A DNA stretch of 64,000 nucleotides from a virus. Positions 1 to 9,628 of this stretch are shown here, one piece after another (position 1 is the first letter of the stretch; every line of letters starts with the position of its first letter). The stretch spans positions 1-64,000 of the IMG/VR virus record IMGVR_UViG_3300037010_000365; one strand, 5' to 3'. Below the pieces are notes generated by a model, which saw only the letters and a program-made list of their open reading frames with translations, made no database searches and was not told the DNA's origin. The position numbers were made by a program, and so were the translations under genes.

Positions 1-2
1 TG

Positions 3-689
3 TATATGTGTGTTCAACCAAGAGAATATAGAACATCGCCATATCTGCAACAGGACGTTAAGAACCAAATCCTAAAAAGTATTTCTACCAATTACATCGT
101 TGGCGGTATTAGACCTGTATTGCTTGATCCAATTTATTTGAAAATTAATCATATCATAACTATTTTTTATGATAAAGATAAACTAGATAGCGATATGGGG
201 GTTGTCAAGACTAACATAGTTGCTAATATTAAAGCGCTTTACGACTCAGAAATTATTCGGTTCAATACATATCTACCTATTTCGAGGATTCAGTCAACCG
301 TAGATAGCAGTGATCGTAGTATTGTAAGCAGTAGCGTAGGATTTAGCGTAACGTTGGATACACAATACTTAGGCGATCCGCTGTCGAAGATTGATATGAT
401 TGGTAATCAAATAAATGCTAACAGTATTACGTTTTCTGCTAATTGTGGAACTGTGTCTGTATCAGTTATCGGTAATATAGTTGAGTGCGGTTCGTCTGTT
501 TACGGTAATGGTTTTTGCTTTATTGATTGTTTAATCGGTACTGTTACATACAGCATTATTTCATATCCATTAAATAGCGGAGTTATATCGTTAACATTTA
601 CGACGGTAAGCCCATTTATTAAAACCAGTAACGAGTTGCTATTAATTGACTCTGACACGTACAGCTGGATCGAAACTCCTGTTAACTAG
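3..689 (+). CDS. Baseplate wedge subunit, gp6-like, C-terminal part (5' end outside window)
   Basis: The frame is open to the left window edge (codon TAT at 3-5), so the ATG at 6 is probably internal and the gene is partial. The visible ~228 residues contain a GGIRPVLLDPIYLKI stretch followed by an alternating beta/alpha pattern typical of the C-terminal part of T4 gp6 and baseplate-J-like proteins, which form the wedge ring around the baseplate hub. A gp7-position gene follows after 10 bases, as expected for a wedge operon. The family call rests on motif memory, so it is moderate; another baseplate protein remains possible. Confidence 0.6.
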   Translation, partial: YMCVQPREYRTSPYLQQDVKNQILKSISTNYIVGGIRPVLLDPIYLKINHIITIFYDKDKLDSDMGVVKTNIVANIKALYDSEIIRFNTYLPISRIQSTVDSSDRSIVSSSVGFSVTLDTQYLGDPLSKIDMIGNQINANSITFSANCGTVSVSVIGNIVECGSSVYGNGFCFIDCLIGTVTYSIISYPLNSGVISLTFTTVSPFIKTSNELLLIDSDTYSWIETPVN

Positions 690-699
690 GTAGAAAATA

Positions 700-2262
700 G
701 TGAATTATTTGAATCAAATATCATCATTGGATCGGTTCATACCTGATTCGATAGTAGCGCAGTATCCAGAATTTACTGAGCTATTCAGACAGTATATCTT
801 GTTTATAAAGAGTACTTCTGCCTCTGACGTTATTTCACGTTTAGATTTAGATAATATCTCTGATCAATTCATTTATAACATAAAAAATGAAATTGCTTTT
901 GATATTCCAACAGCAAATCCAATTAAAACGTTATCTAAAGATGAAGTAGCTAATTTGTTGTTGACAGCTACTAACTTATATAAATCAAAAGGAACCATTC
1001 ATTCTATCAAGTACTTATTTCGTGTACTATACGGTTCTGAGTCTTTAGTTGAGTTAGGTAGATTAGGTGAATACATTGAATACAAACCAACAGCTCTTAG
1101 TATTGTTGAAATTGATTCAAGCGGTATCCATGTACCATCTCCAGATTATAACTTGTTTTCATATCAACAGTTCTATAAAGTTGGTACTACACATAGTATA
1201 ACAGCGCCGTATGTGATAGCTAGTTTTGAAGCTGTTTATAGCGGATCATGCGTAACATACTTTAATGACGGTGCAGATAAATTATGGGTTGAGATAACAA
1301 CGGATATAGCAATCGGTGATATTTTAATGTTCCCTGATATTGGTAGACGAGTTGTAGTATTGGGCTTTACCGGGCTTAGCCTTGACGGTTGGAATGCTAA
1401 AAATGAAAGATGGCGTGATCACGATGGGTTTTATATTCTTAATGAAATAAACCCACGAATTAATAATACATTTTATAAAGAAGTTAATGGTTTTAATATT
1501 ATAGAACCCGTCGATGCTGATAATATCAGATACACATTGGTTAATGGTGTTTTAAAGTTTATAAATCTATCAGGCGTTTCTTATGAGTTTATTAATATCC
1601 GTGTTTGTAGCACTGTAGGTGGTATTCAATATCGTACCGATATATGGTATACTATTGTTGATGGAGTATTAGTTTCCCTTACTGAAAATAACAATGACTT
1701 GCTTCCGCTATATAGCTCAACAGGCGTTATAATAGACGCATCAAGATTCTACGATATTAACGGTATTCAGTTAGTAACAGCAGCACGCCTTGAATCAACA
1801 AAGCAATTAATATCAATGTTTAGCATTTATTTTATGAATAATGTTAGGCCTGATATCTACATGGATACTATTAGAAAAACAGTTGTGCCTGCAGGATATA
1901 AAACTATTCATATTGATAGTAAACCCGAATTTGTTAGATACACAGGCGCGTTTTATGTTGTACCGCAAGGAACAAATAAAGTTAAATATGAATCAATAGT
2001 CAGATCAAATACTATTGTTACTCTAAATCAACTATTATCAAAAATTGATGATTTAGATAGTATTCATTATTATAAAGGCATGCTACCTATTATTGATAAC
2101 TTCAATATACTAGTGGACTACAATAATAATATTAATGCTGATAAATCATTCTATCTATCACTCGCTAATACTGTTGATTATAGCAGATCGTTATTATATG
2201 ACGGTGCTAAAACATACAATGGCTTAGTTAATTATAACTCGGTATCGCACATATTAGTATAA
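700..2262 (+). CDS. Baseplate/tail structural protein in gp7 position
   Basis: A 520-residue protein starting 10 bases after the gp6-like gene. Residues ~85-115 carry LYKSKGTIHSIKYLFRVLYG, a motif repeatedly seen in T4-like baseplate proteins that act beside gp6. The rest is beta-rich with many aromatic and Asn/Asp residues, consistent with a virion surface protein. It is only about half the length of T4 gp7 (1032 residues), so it may be a shorter analogue rather than a true orthologue. No signal peptide or membrane segment is seen. Its place in the wedge operon supports a structural role. Confidence 0.45.
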   Translation: MNYLNQISSLDRFIPDSIVAQYPEFTELFRQYILFIKSTSASDVISRLDLDNISDQFIYNIKNEIAFDIPTANPIKTLSKDEVANLLLTATNLYKSKGTIHSIKYLFRVLYGSESLVELGRLGEYIEYKPTALSIVEIDSSGIHVPSPDYNLFSYQQFYKVGTTHSITAPYVIASFEAVYSGSCVTYFNDGADKLWVEITTDIAIGDILMFPDIGRRVVVLGFTGLSLDGWNAKNERWRDHDGFYILNEINPRINNTFYKEVNGFNIIEPVDADNIRYTLVNGVLKFINLSGVSYEFINIRVCSTVGGIQYRTDIWYTIVDGVLVSLTENNNDLLPLYSSTGVIIDASRFYDINGIQLVTAARLESTKQLISMFSIYFMNNVRPDIYMDTIRKTVVPAGYKTIHIDSKPEFVRYTGAFYVVPQGTNKVKYESIVRSNTIVTLNQLLSKIDDLDSIHYYKGMLPIIDNFNILVDYNNNINADKSFYLSLANTVDYSRSLLYDGAKTYNGLVNYNSVSHILV

Positions 2263-2287
2263 TAATAAAATATAAAGGGTTTAAATA

Positions 2288-2758
2288 ATGGCTTATTTAC
2301 CAGAAACCGCTACCTACGAAGCAGGTATATATCAACTTGAAATAACTGATCCAGTTATAGGTGGAGCAGGCGGGAAATCGAACATCCAAGGTAACCAATT
2401 AGCTAATAGGACATCATATCTAAAGCAACAAGTTGAGTTGAAAGTTGATAAAGATTCTAATACTGGTGCAGCGTTATTACCTGCAGGTACGTCAACGCAA
2501 CGTCCTACGGCAAGTCCAGGTAAACTACGTTTTAATACTGATCTTGCTAAATTTGAAGGTTACAATGGTAGTGCTTGGGGTTCATTAGGCGGCGCAACTG
2601 GTGGTGCTGATGACACAGTGTTCTATACTAATAGTCAAACCGTAACAGCAAACTATACTATCCCTGTAGGTCAAAACGCTATGACAGTAGGACCTATTAC
2701 TGTTAATGAAAATGTAGAAATTGGTATATCTGTAGGTAGTGTATGGATCATATTTTAA
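2288..2758 (+). CDS. Small tail fibre/adhesin protein
   Basis: A 156-residue protein with an AAAGGG ribosome-binding site. Residues ~35-50 (ANRTSYLKQQVE) match the helix found near the base of many phage fibres. Residues ~70-100 hold RPTASPGKLRFNTDL followed by a GYNGSAWGSLGG loop, a common fibre-repeat signature. The C-terminus (QNAMTVGPITV...GSVWIIF) resembles the short beta-prism tips ending many phage adhesins. It is much shorter than a full fibre, so it may be a tip, a connector or a shortened fibre. Receptor unknown. Confidence 0.5.
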   Translation: MAYLPETATYEAGIYQLEITDPVIGGAGGKSNIQGNQLANRTSYLKQQVELKVDKDSNTGAALLPAGTSTQRPTASPGKLRFNTDLAKFEGYNGSAWGSLGGATGGADDTVFYTNSQTVTANYTIPVGQNAMTVGPITVNENVEIGISVGSVWIIF

Positions 2759-3170
2759 TTCAGGTTATAGAATTAGTAGATTAGAGTAAACATTAAACGG
2801 TCAACTAGTGTTTAGCAAGAATTTTGATGTGATGAATAATACTACATACTTTACTTAGAGTATTACTAAATTATACTATCAAGATATAGAATTAATAGTT
2901 GTTTCTAACTATTAAAATAGAAGAAATTATAGTAATCAATTGTTATTAACTACTTACCAAGTCTCAATTAGTCAGTATAGTAGTTACAATAATATTTGTA
3001 GTAGACAAGGAAGTATACTATTATCATAGTAAAGAGTCACGTACGTTATATGGCTTAGATCTGACAGTCATTATTGTTTATGCATTATTAACAATAAAGT
3101 TATATTAGTTGATATAAATAGTACAAGCAGTTATGATAATTAAAATTAAACCTTAAATAAGGATTGTGTA
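2759..3170 (+). other. Non-coding stretch between tail genes
   Basis: About 410 AT-rich bases with dense stop codons in all frames. The only element recognised is the late promoter at 3113-3120. No gene remnant was identified, although comparison with related phages could reveal one. Confidence 0.5.
3113..3120 (+). promoter_or_regulatory. T4-type late promoter
   Basis: Exact TATAAATA, the element read by gp55-type sigma factors, 51 bases before the tailspike gene. Confidence 0.75.
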
Positions 3171-5186
3171 ATGGCAAAGTTTAGAATTACAAATACTAAT
3201 GATAATTCGGTAGAGTTAGCGTTAGATAGTACAGTATTAGCCAATGTTAAGCAAGGCGAGTTCATTGCTAAGACAGTAGCTACAGTAGCAAATTTAATGA
3301 GTACACCAACAGTAGGCGCGTTGAATGTATTGAACTACTATTCAGGCAGTGAAGGTGGTGGGGTATTTTACTGGGATAGTAATAAGTTAAAAAGTGAACA
3401 TAACGGTGGTACTGTTATTGATCCTACTAAAGTATTTCCTAGTGACTGGAATGATCAAGTACAATTGACTAACTGGTTTACTTGTAATACTGCTGGTAGT
3501 GGTTGTTGGGTAAGGCAACATCAGAACAAATTAGACACAGCTTGGTTTGGTTTAACCAGCAGTACACCTGCTATTGCTGTAAAGATAGGGTTTGAAAAAA
3601 TGTTATCTGTTTGTGCACAGGATAATGGTATTTGGTATGACCCTAAATACAGTATATTTGTATCACAAAATCTGAATACAACAGGGGTTACTATTATATT
3701 ACCACCTATTGGTGCTAATAGAAATGGGTTGACAATTACAGGAAAAGGGTTTGGTGGGTTTAATAAATCCGATAATACTTTTATGTTCGATGCTCAACAG
3801 GATAATTCTGGAAACCTTACATTTGATAGTCTGACATTTAAGGGTGTTAACAATGCACCAGTAGCTAATAGACCTAAAATTTTTAATGGTAATAGAATTA
3901 TTAATACTTTAACGCAAAACTGTATATTTATGTTTGTAGGTAAAATATGGGAAGCATTACCACTTCCTCAAGAACTAACTACAAGTGGTTATTTGCAATC
4001 TATCACATCAATTAATGATTGGGTACTACAAAATTCTGACATAGCCATTCATGCTGGAGCGCTATATAATTGCGCTTGGACAAGATTGTCTATGGAAGAG
4101 GCTAGTAGTGCTGATTGTGCTTTTATGAAAATTGAAGGTGGTCCTTACTACAATAGTACAAATATGACAGTTATTAGAGATAGCTTGATAGAAGGACTTA
4201 ACTACCAAGGTTTACCTTTTAGTAATAGTGTAATCTATATTGGCTCAAATGGTGGAATGTTAAGTATTGAAAACTTATACACTGAAAAAAATACCTCTAA
4301 TGACATTACAATTGCTCATCCTACTCAAATTATAAAAATTTCGGGATTAAACTTTGGAAATGGAGATTTTGTTGCTGCTCCAAGAATACGTATACTTGGT
4401 AACCTCGGTAATATAAGTATTACAGGTTGCAGAGGTAATACAGCGCCTGTAGTTGATTTAACAGAGGTAACACAACCTGGTGACGCAGTCTACGAATGTA
4501 ATATTAAAAATAATTATTCGCTGACAAAATACATCAATATAGTAAGCATAAGCAATGATACTGTTAACGGTATTTTAACATTCAATCTTGACCCAACATC
4601 TGTAGATTTTATAGGTAACTTTAGGGTTGGCGAATATATTTCTGTAGATAGTTTGAACAACTTTGCATCAATTAACAATAGAGCTGTAATTGTTGATAGT
4701 GTAGGTGATACATTTTTTACAGCAAAGGTTATTACAACTGATGTTTACTCATCTGGTGGACGTGTTAGTAAGTTATTTCCGTGGGTAATATCCTATCAAA
4801 CACCGCCAGTAACTGCTGGGATGATGACAGGGTATTTCCCGTTTGAAGATAAAAATGCGGCTTCTGTTATAGTTTATAAAGATGTTAAATTTTACATGCA
4901 GCAATATAGGACTGGGTTTGTCTACACAAGCAACGCTTACTACAACTTACCTCCTGGGGCTGTTCAAACAGTTACATTTGTTATGCCGTTTGAAACATAC
5001 CAGAGTGACCAGTACGCTGCATATATAACTAACCCAAATAACAGAGAGATTATAAGCATTGATAATGTAGGGATTACTAACAGGGTTGCATCGGTTGTAC
5101 TTCGGAATACTTCTGCTTCTTTGACGGCAGGTGGTTCAATTACTACTTCTTTGACTAAAGAATCGGCTCTTACTATAACAGGTTAA
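3171..5186 (+). CDS. Tailspike / tail fibre protein with predicted beta-helix
   Basis: A 671-residue protein with an AAGGA ribosome-binding site and its own late promoter. Residues ~50-110 (ALNVLNYYSGSEGGGVFYW, then GGTVIDPTKVFPSDWN) form the short connector that in many phage spikes precedes a pectate-lyase-like right-handed beta-helix. Residues ~130-470 have the irregular Asn/Gly/Ile-rich repeats of such a helix, and the last ~200 residues look like beta-rich trimerisation or binding domains. It is likely to bind or degrade host surface polysaccharide. No catalytic residues can be assigned, and the substrate is unknown. Confidence 0.65.
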   Translation: MAKFRITNTNDNSVELALDSTVLANVKQGEFIAKTVATVANLMSTPTVGALNVLNYYSGSEGGGVFYWDSNKLKSEHNGGTVIDPTKVFPSDWNDQVQLTNWFTCNTAGSGCWVRQHQNKLDTAWFGLTSSTPAIAVKIGFEKMLSVCAQDNGIWYDPKYSIFVSQNLNTTGVTIILPPIGANRNGLTITGKGFGGFNKSDNTFMFDAQQDNSGNLTFDSLTFKGVNNAPVANRPKIFNGNRIINTLTQNCIFMFVGKIWEALPLPQELTTSGYLQSITSINDWVLQNSDIAIHAGALYNCAWTRLSMEEASSADCAFMKIEGGPYYNSTNMTVIRDSLIEGLNYQGLPFSNSVIYIGSNGGMLSIENLYTEKNTSNDITIAHPTQIIKISGLNFGNGDFVAAPRIRILGNLGNISITGCRGNTAPVVDLTEVTQPGDAVYECNIKNNYSLTKYINIVSISNDTVNGILTFNLDPTSVDFIGNFRVGEYISVDSLNNFASINNRAVIVDSVGDTFFTAKVITTDVYSSGGRVSKLFPWVISYQTPPVTAGMMTGYFPFEDKNAASVIVYKDVKFYMQQYRTGFVYTSNAYYNLPPGAVQTVTFVMPFETYQSDQYAAYITNPNNREIISIDNVGITNRVASVVLRNTSASLTAGGSITTSLTKESALTITG

Positions 5187-5235
5187 TTTATGATTTTTTA
5201 TCATTCATGCTATATACAAAGCTTATTTCACTTAT

Positions 5236-5331
5236 TAGCTGATTTTAACAATCCAGCTGCAAAGTATGCAGCTGGGAGCAGTTTCGTAAGTATGTATAAA
5301 ATCTTTACAAGATAAATTTGGTGGTTGAGAT
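5236..5331 (+). pseudogene. Remnant of a gene like the one at 9317-9628
   Basis: These bases align with the 3' end of the intact gene at about 9533-9628: both begin TTTAAC, share a CGTAAG..TGTA core, and run into a peptidase-like gene starting ATGAC. The translation here (LADFNNPAAKYAAGSSFVSMYK) matches FNHSATYVADERGYVSVYK of the intact copy but has lost its 5' part. The two-gene module was therefore duplicated and this upstream partner decayed. Confidence 0.6.
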
Positions 5332-5766
5332 ATGACATTTCCATATTTAACTATTTACACTGATAATCTACCTCCAAACGCAAATGGTAGTACCAATGCA
5401 TTTGTAGTAAGAATCCGATCTGCATATAAAGATGATATCGGTGTTCATAACCATGAGTACACACATGTTAAACAATGGTATAAAATGTTAACTATTTGGT
5501 TGATGTTTTCTGCGTTACTAGTTGCAAGTACCTATGAAAGCTTAGGCTATGCTTTAGCACCAGCAGCTGTTGCTGGTATTGGATTACATAGTTTATTATA
5601 TCTATTCATACGTAGTTATAGACTAGAAGCTGAAGCTCAGGCTTATGCTGAACAAGTTAAAGCAGGTGCTAGCTTAGATGATATGGCAAATGATCTTGCA
5701 GGGGATTCCTACAAACTTGGTATCACGCAAGAACAAGCCAAAGAGGAGATTCAACGATGGTTGTAA
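5332..5766 (+). CDS. HExxH putative membrane zinc metallopeptidase, copy 1
   Basis: A 144-residue protein. HEYTHVKQW at ~41-49 has the HExxH zinc signature, and EAEAQAYAEQ at ~98-107 could supply the third ligand (Glu). Residues ~55-95 hold two hydrophobic segments likely to span or dip into the membrane. The C-terminus (LGITQEQAKEEIQRWL) is almost identical to the paralogue at 9625-10065. Known zincin logic suggests a small membrane peptidase, but no substrate is indicated. Its position among fibre genes could mean a role in fibre maturation or in modifying the host envelope (inference). Confidence 0.6.
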   Translation: MTFPYLTIYTDNLPPNANGSTNAFVVRIRSAYKDDIGVHNHEYTHVKQWYKMLTIWLMFSALLVASTYESLGYALAPAAVAGIGLHSLLYLFIRSYRLEAEAQAYAEQVKAGASLDDMANDLAGDSYKLGITQEQAKEEIQRWL

Positions 5767-5828
5767 CATTGTTGGTTATGCCAGCAATTGCTGTATTAGT
5801 GTTTATACACAACGCAAACATGGCATAA
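5757..5828 (+). CDS. 23-residue hydrophobic peptide, possibly the remaining start of a decayed gene
   Basis: An ATG overlaps the end of the peptidase-like gene and lies 7 bases after AGAGGAG, a strong ribosome-binding site conserved at the same place in copy 2 (start 10053). The peptide (MVVTLLVMPAIAVLVFIHNA...) is one hydrophobic segment. A third gene evidently followed in the ancestral module. Here it stops after 24 codons, and coding-like sequence continues in other frames downstream. Confidence 0.35.
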   Translation: MVVTLLVMPAIAVLVFIHNANMA

Positions 5829-5832
5829 AGAA

Positions 5833-6019
5833 ATGTTTAATACTAAATATGCAGACGTAAGTCGCGCTTATGTCACTGATATTACAATTGATAAACTAGT
5901 ATTAGCCTCCATCGGGTACAGATGCAAAGCAGTTGTAGCTAGCTGCTTTGGCTTATGACGATTTATCGGCTGATGCCAATGTATACCAAAAGTTGCAAAA
6001 TGTGCTGATTATCCAATAA
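5833..6019 (+). pseudogene. Frameshifted remnant of a small phage gene
   Basis: Protein-like sequence is spread over frames: MFNTKYADVSRAYVTDI and TIDKLVLA in one frame, PPSGTDAKQ in a second, and LAALAYDDLSADANVYQKLQ in a third, ending at TAA 6017-6019. Together they read as one acidic protein broken by indels. The intact family was not recognised. Confidence 0.45.
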
Positions 6020-6364
6020 GGACAAAAGCGGATCTTTCATCAGTGAATCTGCGCAAATAGTCACGAGCGGTAACATACCCAACGTGTGTTTAAACGTCAG
6101 CGCAACAGTATTAATAGTGTTAAGCACACCCGTAATGACTACGATTGTCTAGTTTATTTCAATTACGGATAAGCAATCAATCGAACGTTTATAAAACATA
6201 ACATTAGCTTATGCAAATAATGGCGATCTATATGTTTGCGGTTATAGCGAGCGGGTAAGTCTGATATATATATAGTTATGATATGTCAGTTAGAGTATCG
6301 GTTCAAGCGGAAATACCAAAAGCTAAACTAATAAATACACAATAAGATAACATAAGGGATATTC
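6020..6364 (+). other. Non-coding stretch before the gp8-like gene
   Basis: No intact reading frame. Short coding-like patches are interrupted by many stops, so it is probably more decayed fibre-locus sequence. A weak late-promoter-like CTAATAAATAC lies near 6328-6339, about 30 bases before the next start. Confidence 0.4.
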
Positions 6365-7156
6365 ATGTCAGCAGTATTAACCAACGAATTCCAAGCTAAT
6401 ATTCTATCATCGTTTATTAGTACATACCTATCAGCAACAAGTGGTAACGTAACGTACTTATTTTTTGGTAAAGCCTCAAGCTGGCCTGCTGACGTTAACG
6501 GCAAAGCAGAAACCGATACTGGGTTTCTGCTTCCTATAGTAAACCCGTTAACAGCGCCTGCTGATTTTAGAGCAAATACACCAATTGCAGGCGTTAAGAT
6601 TAATAGCGCTGATGTTTCGCCTGCTATTCCTCGTGTTAACTGGGCAACAAACATGACGTATCCAAAAGGTCAAGTTGTTATTACGAATGAGTGGAATGTT
6701 TACTTAGCAACAACTAATATTGTGTCAAACACAATACCAACATCGACTGATTATACGCAAACTTTAAATGGATGGAAGTTTCAATATAAAATTGCAGATT
6801 CTGATTGGTTTACAAAATTCGTCACTAGTGCATGGATTCCTGTTCCGTTAACGCTCATATCTGTTCCAGATACAAACCCAAATCCGAATGCGTTATATGA
6901 ATGTAATGCATCTAGTATTATAATTTATAAAGTATTCAATGCTACTTCAGTTTCTCTTTCAACTTTGTCTACATACAGACAAATAGCGTTATGGGGATCT
7001 ATTAAATCACCATCAGCTGCAAATGTTACCGCTGATTTAGTAACATTGGCTGATATCAACCCGAGCACAGGTACAATTATATATTGTGATAATAGACATG
7101 AAACTGAGCGATATGAAGGTGTTGATGAAGAATTTAAAATTGTGATAGGTATCTAA
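6365..7156 (+). CDS. Baseplate wedge subunit, gp8-like
   Basis: A 263-residue protein with AAGGGA ahead of its ATG. As in T4 gp8, an N-terminal helix is followed by VTYLFFGKASSWP (gp8: IFITFGRSEPW) at ~30-42, an IPRVNW motif near 88, and a C-terminal block YRQIALWG...GTIIYCDNRHETER...EEFKIVI (gp8: FRQISII...GEMIYMENR...EEINILF). T4 gp8 (334 residues) dimerises and links wedge proteins gp6, gp7 and gp10. This copy is shorter. Its last bases are copied as a remnant near 10092. The call rests on motif order. Confidence 0.65.
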   Translation: MSAVLTNEFQANILSSFISTYLSATSGNVTYLFFGKASSWPADVNGKAETDTGFLLPIVNPLTAPADFRANTPIAGVKINSADVSPAIPRVNWATNMTYPKGQVVITNEWNVYLATTNIVSNTIPTSTDYTQTLNGWKFQYKIADSDWFTKFVTSAWIPVPLTLISVPDTNPNPNALYECNASSIIIYKVFNATSVSLSTLSTYRQIALWGSIKSPSAANVTADLVTLADINPSTGTIIYCDNRHETERYEGVDEEFKIVIGI

Positions 7157-7157
7157 T

Positions 7158-8828
7158 ATGGAATTTACTTTCGACAGAGCAGATTATCAAGTTGACGGGA
7201 CAGTTGAGTCTATTGTTGCTTGGAAGAATAAATACAACTCATTTTTAGATAAAATGGGAAATATTGTTGATGACACTGATATTACGTTTGTTAAACCAGT
7301 ATTAGCGCCTACGGCAGCCGCAGGCACAAATACAACTCAGTTAGCAACTACTGCTTTTGTAACAACTTCACCAGTATTCACTGGTACACCTACAGCGCCA
7401 ACTGCAGCTGCTGGTACTAGTACAACTCAGTTAGCAACAACTGCTTTTGTTACAGCAGCTGATAACCTATCTGTTAAAAAAGGTGATTTTTTACTTGGCG
7501 CAACCGCCCCTTACATTTCTGATGCCAATGTAATTACAACTACACAGTGGAACTCAGTTGGTGCCGTATGGAATGGTTCTCCATTTTCAGGAACAGTTGG
7601 TTCTAACCAAGGATACTTATTTACACAAGTGTGGGAAAACGTCAACTATAGGTTGCAGACATTCTACAATGTTAACTACAGCTTTGTATCAGCTTGGCGT
7701 AGAATGGATAACGGTGCGTGGTCTTCTTGGGTGTTTGACTGGACATATGGCACTTCAAACGGTCACGTCCTAATCGGCACTACTACAGATAATGGTGTTG
7801 ATAAGTTGCAGGTTAACGGTAGTATTAGTGCTGCAACAGCCTCTGCTGGGACAAACACTACACAGTTAGCCACAACTGCATTTGTTGTAGGTGAGAAAGG
7901 TGGTAGACGAAACTACTTAATCAATGGTAACTTCGATAAGTGGGATTATGGTGCAAGCCAGACTGTGACTGGGTACTATTCTGATAATAGATGGATGAGT
8001 TACTCTACAGGCTCAACAAAGACGCATTCACAAGTGGTATGCGGTGATACAGAAAGAGCATTATTTAATGCAGTGTACTTTAGTAGAACAATTGTCAATA
8101 GTGTAGCTGGTTCAAGTAATTATACTTGTAAAGTACAACGAATTGAGAACGTTGCGCTATTAGCTGGAAAAACTGTAACTTTATCGTTTTGGGCAAAAGC
8201 TGACGGTAATAAGAATATTGCTATCCAAATTGGTCAAGGGTTAGGATCAGGTGGAACCCCTTCTGGAGGTGGTGGTACTGCTATTTCGATAGTACCGTTA
8301 ACTACAACTTGGCAGAAGAATACTGTTACCATGACTCTTCCATCTATTGTAGGTAAAACGTTAGGTACTGACGGTATACAGACTACTTTTAGTATACTGT
8401 ATTTTTTCTTTGAGGCAGCGTTTATATCAACTCTTGGCCAACAATCAGGCATGTTCGATATCGCTCAAGTAAAACTTGAAGACGGTTCAGTTGCTACTAA
8501 TGGTTGGCATCCTTATGATGGTGAGTTTGGTGGAGAAGTTGAGGCTTGTGCGAGATACCTAAACAAGTTTACTGGTTTAAGTGGTAACTTTGGTGCTTAT
8601 GCTCAAGGTGCATACATGACTTATCAATTGAGTTACCCAACAATGAGGACAGTACCAAGTATAACTTCTAGTTTGTCTAATACTACTTACGCCAGTGCTG
8701 AGAATCTTCACTTGGATACGCAAACTACCAATACAGCCAGATTAGTCTTTGATGCAACAGCAGCAGCTACTAATGCAAACTTTGTTATGGGTTCAGGTGA
8801 CTACTTTATGCTTTCAGCAGAACTATAA
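7158..8828 (+). CDS. Tail fibre protein with TTQLATTAFV repeats and C-terminal carbohydrate-binding-like domain
   Basis: A 556-residue protein starting one base after the gp8-like gene. Repeats APTAAAGTNTTQLATTAFV occur near residues 50-70, 75-95 and ~230-245 and probably form the trimeric shaft. From ~250 on, GGRRNYLINGNFDKWDYG opens a beta-sandwich region (KTVTLSFWAKADGNKN..., then EDGSVATNGWHPYDGEFGGE) of the carbohydrate-binding type common at fibre tips. The same C-terminal domain recurs in the fibre at 13461-15476. Likely role: reversible host-receptor binding. Receptor not inferable. Confidence 0.75.
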   Translation: MEFTFDRADYQVDGTVESIVAWKNKYNSFLDKMGNIVDDTDITFVKPVLAPTAAAGTNTTQLATTAFVTTSPVFTGTPTAPTAAAGTSTTQLATTAFVTAADNLSVKKGDFLLGATAPYISDANVITTTQWNSVGAVWNGSPFSGTVGSNQGYLFTQVWENVNYRLQTFYNVNYSFVSAWRRMDNGAWSSWVFDWTYGTSNGHVLIGTTTDNGVDKLQVNGSISAATASAGTNTTQLATTAFVVGEKGGRRNYLINGNFDKWDYGASQTVTGYYSDNRWMSYSTGSTKTHSQVVCGDTERALFNAVYFSRTIVNSVAGSSNYTCKVQRIENVALLAGKTVTLSFWAKADGNKNIAIQIGQGLGSGGTPSGGGGTAISIVPLTTTWQKNTVTMTLPSIVGKTLGTDGIQTTFSILYFFFEAAFISTLGQQSGMFDIAQVKLEDGSVATNGWHPYDGEFGGEVEACARYLNKFTGLSGNFGAYAQGAYMTYQLSYPTMRTVPSITSSLSNTTYASAENLHLDTQTTNTARLVFDATAAATNANFVMGSGDYFMLSAEL

Positions 8829-8841
8829 AAAGGACTAAATA

Positions 8842-9258
8842 ATGTTAAATACAATTGAAATCATATCAGTTAAAATCCAACCTAAGGGTTGGATTCTGAA
8901 CGGAAGTACATTAGTTCCTGATGCTCCAGGTAATAGTGAAAGAGAAGCTATTCTAAATTGGATTAAAGAGGGTAATACACCTGAATCAGACGCGCCTACA
9001 CCAGTGCAACTTGCTCAACAGGCTAAGGCGGCTATTTACGGGCTACTCGATGAAACAGCGCAAAAGTACGACTACCGTACTTTTGCTGAAGTAGCGCAAT
9101 TCGTAGATAGTACAACGTGGAAAGCAGAAGCAGACGGCTTGCTAGTATGGCAAGACAGTGTCTGGCTTAAAGCTTATGAATTGTTAAAAGCACCTATCAC
9201 AAGCGTCGATGATTTTGTGGTACAACTACCTGAGTACATACCATCTAGTGGGTCTTAA
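8842..9258 (+). CDS. Fibre-associated protein, possible tail fibre assembly factor, copy 1
   Basis: A 138-residue protein starting 13 bases after the fibre gene with an AAAAGGA site. It begins MLNTIEIISVKIQPKGWILNG and has a helical, Trp-rich C-terminal half (DSTTWKAEADGLLVWQDSVW). A paralogue (15490-15918) follows the other fibre that shares the same tip domain, so fibre and partner move as a pair. By position it resembles fibre chaperones or cap proteins, but no known family was recognised. Confidence 0.5.
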   Translation: MLNTIEIISVKIQPKGWILNGSTLVPDAPGNSEREAILNWIKEGNTPESDAPTPVQLAQQAKAAIYGLLDETAQKYDYRTFAEVAQFVDSTTWKAEADGLLVWQDSVWLKAYELLKAPITSVDDFVVQLPEYIPSSGS

Positions 9259-9316
9259 AATTTAGTAGACCAATTCTCTAATTTTTATTAATGTTTAAGA
9301 CTAAGGAGTAAATAAT

Positions 9317-9628
9317 ATGTCTATTCAAACAACTTACAATTTATATAATGTACAAATTCCTAATGCAATCATTCATATTGATCGCTTATGGGGTTCATCG
9401 AAAGAGGGCTGGACCGCTTTAGTTGGTGTTTATACAACGGAAACTGTTCCTGCTGTAGCAGCAGTTGGTGAAGAAGGCGAAGAAGTCTATGTGCCAGCAG
9501 TGCCAGAAACAACTCGCATAAACAAGATCACTGAGTTTAACCACTCAGCGACATACGTTGCTGACGAACGCGGTTACGTAAGCGTGTACAAGTCGTTACA
9601 AGACAAATTCGATGGGGTCGAGGTATGA
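9317..9628 (+). CDS. Small tail-locus protein of unknown function
   Basis: A 103-residue protein with an AAGGAG site. It is beta-rich with a Val/Ala/Glu-rich loop (ETVPAVAAVGEEGEEVYV) near residues 40-60. It overlaps the next gene by ATGA, suggesting translational coupling with the HExxH protein. A decayed copy precedes the other HExxH gene (5236-5331), so the two genes form a module. No family recognised. Confidence 0.5.
   Translation: MSIQTTYNLYNVQIPNAIIHIDRLWGSSKEGWTALVGVYTTETVPAVAAVGEEGEEVYVPAVPETTRINKITEFNHSATYVADERGYVSVYKSLQDKFDGVEV

Noticed and set aside
5678-5860. 60-residue + strand frame overlapping the end of the first HExxH gene
   Set aside because: Out of frame with the conserved peptidase tail and not preserved in copy 2.
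6328-6654. 108-residue minus-strand frame opposite the gp8-like gene
   Set aside because: Shadow of a well-supported gene; composition follows the + strand codon pattern.
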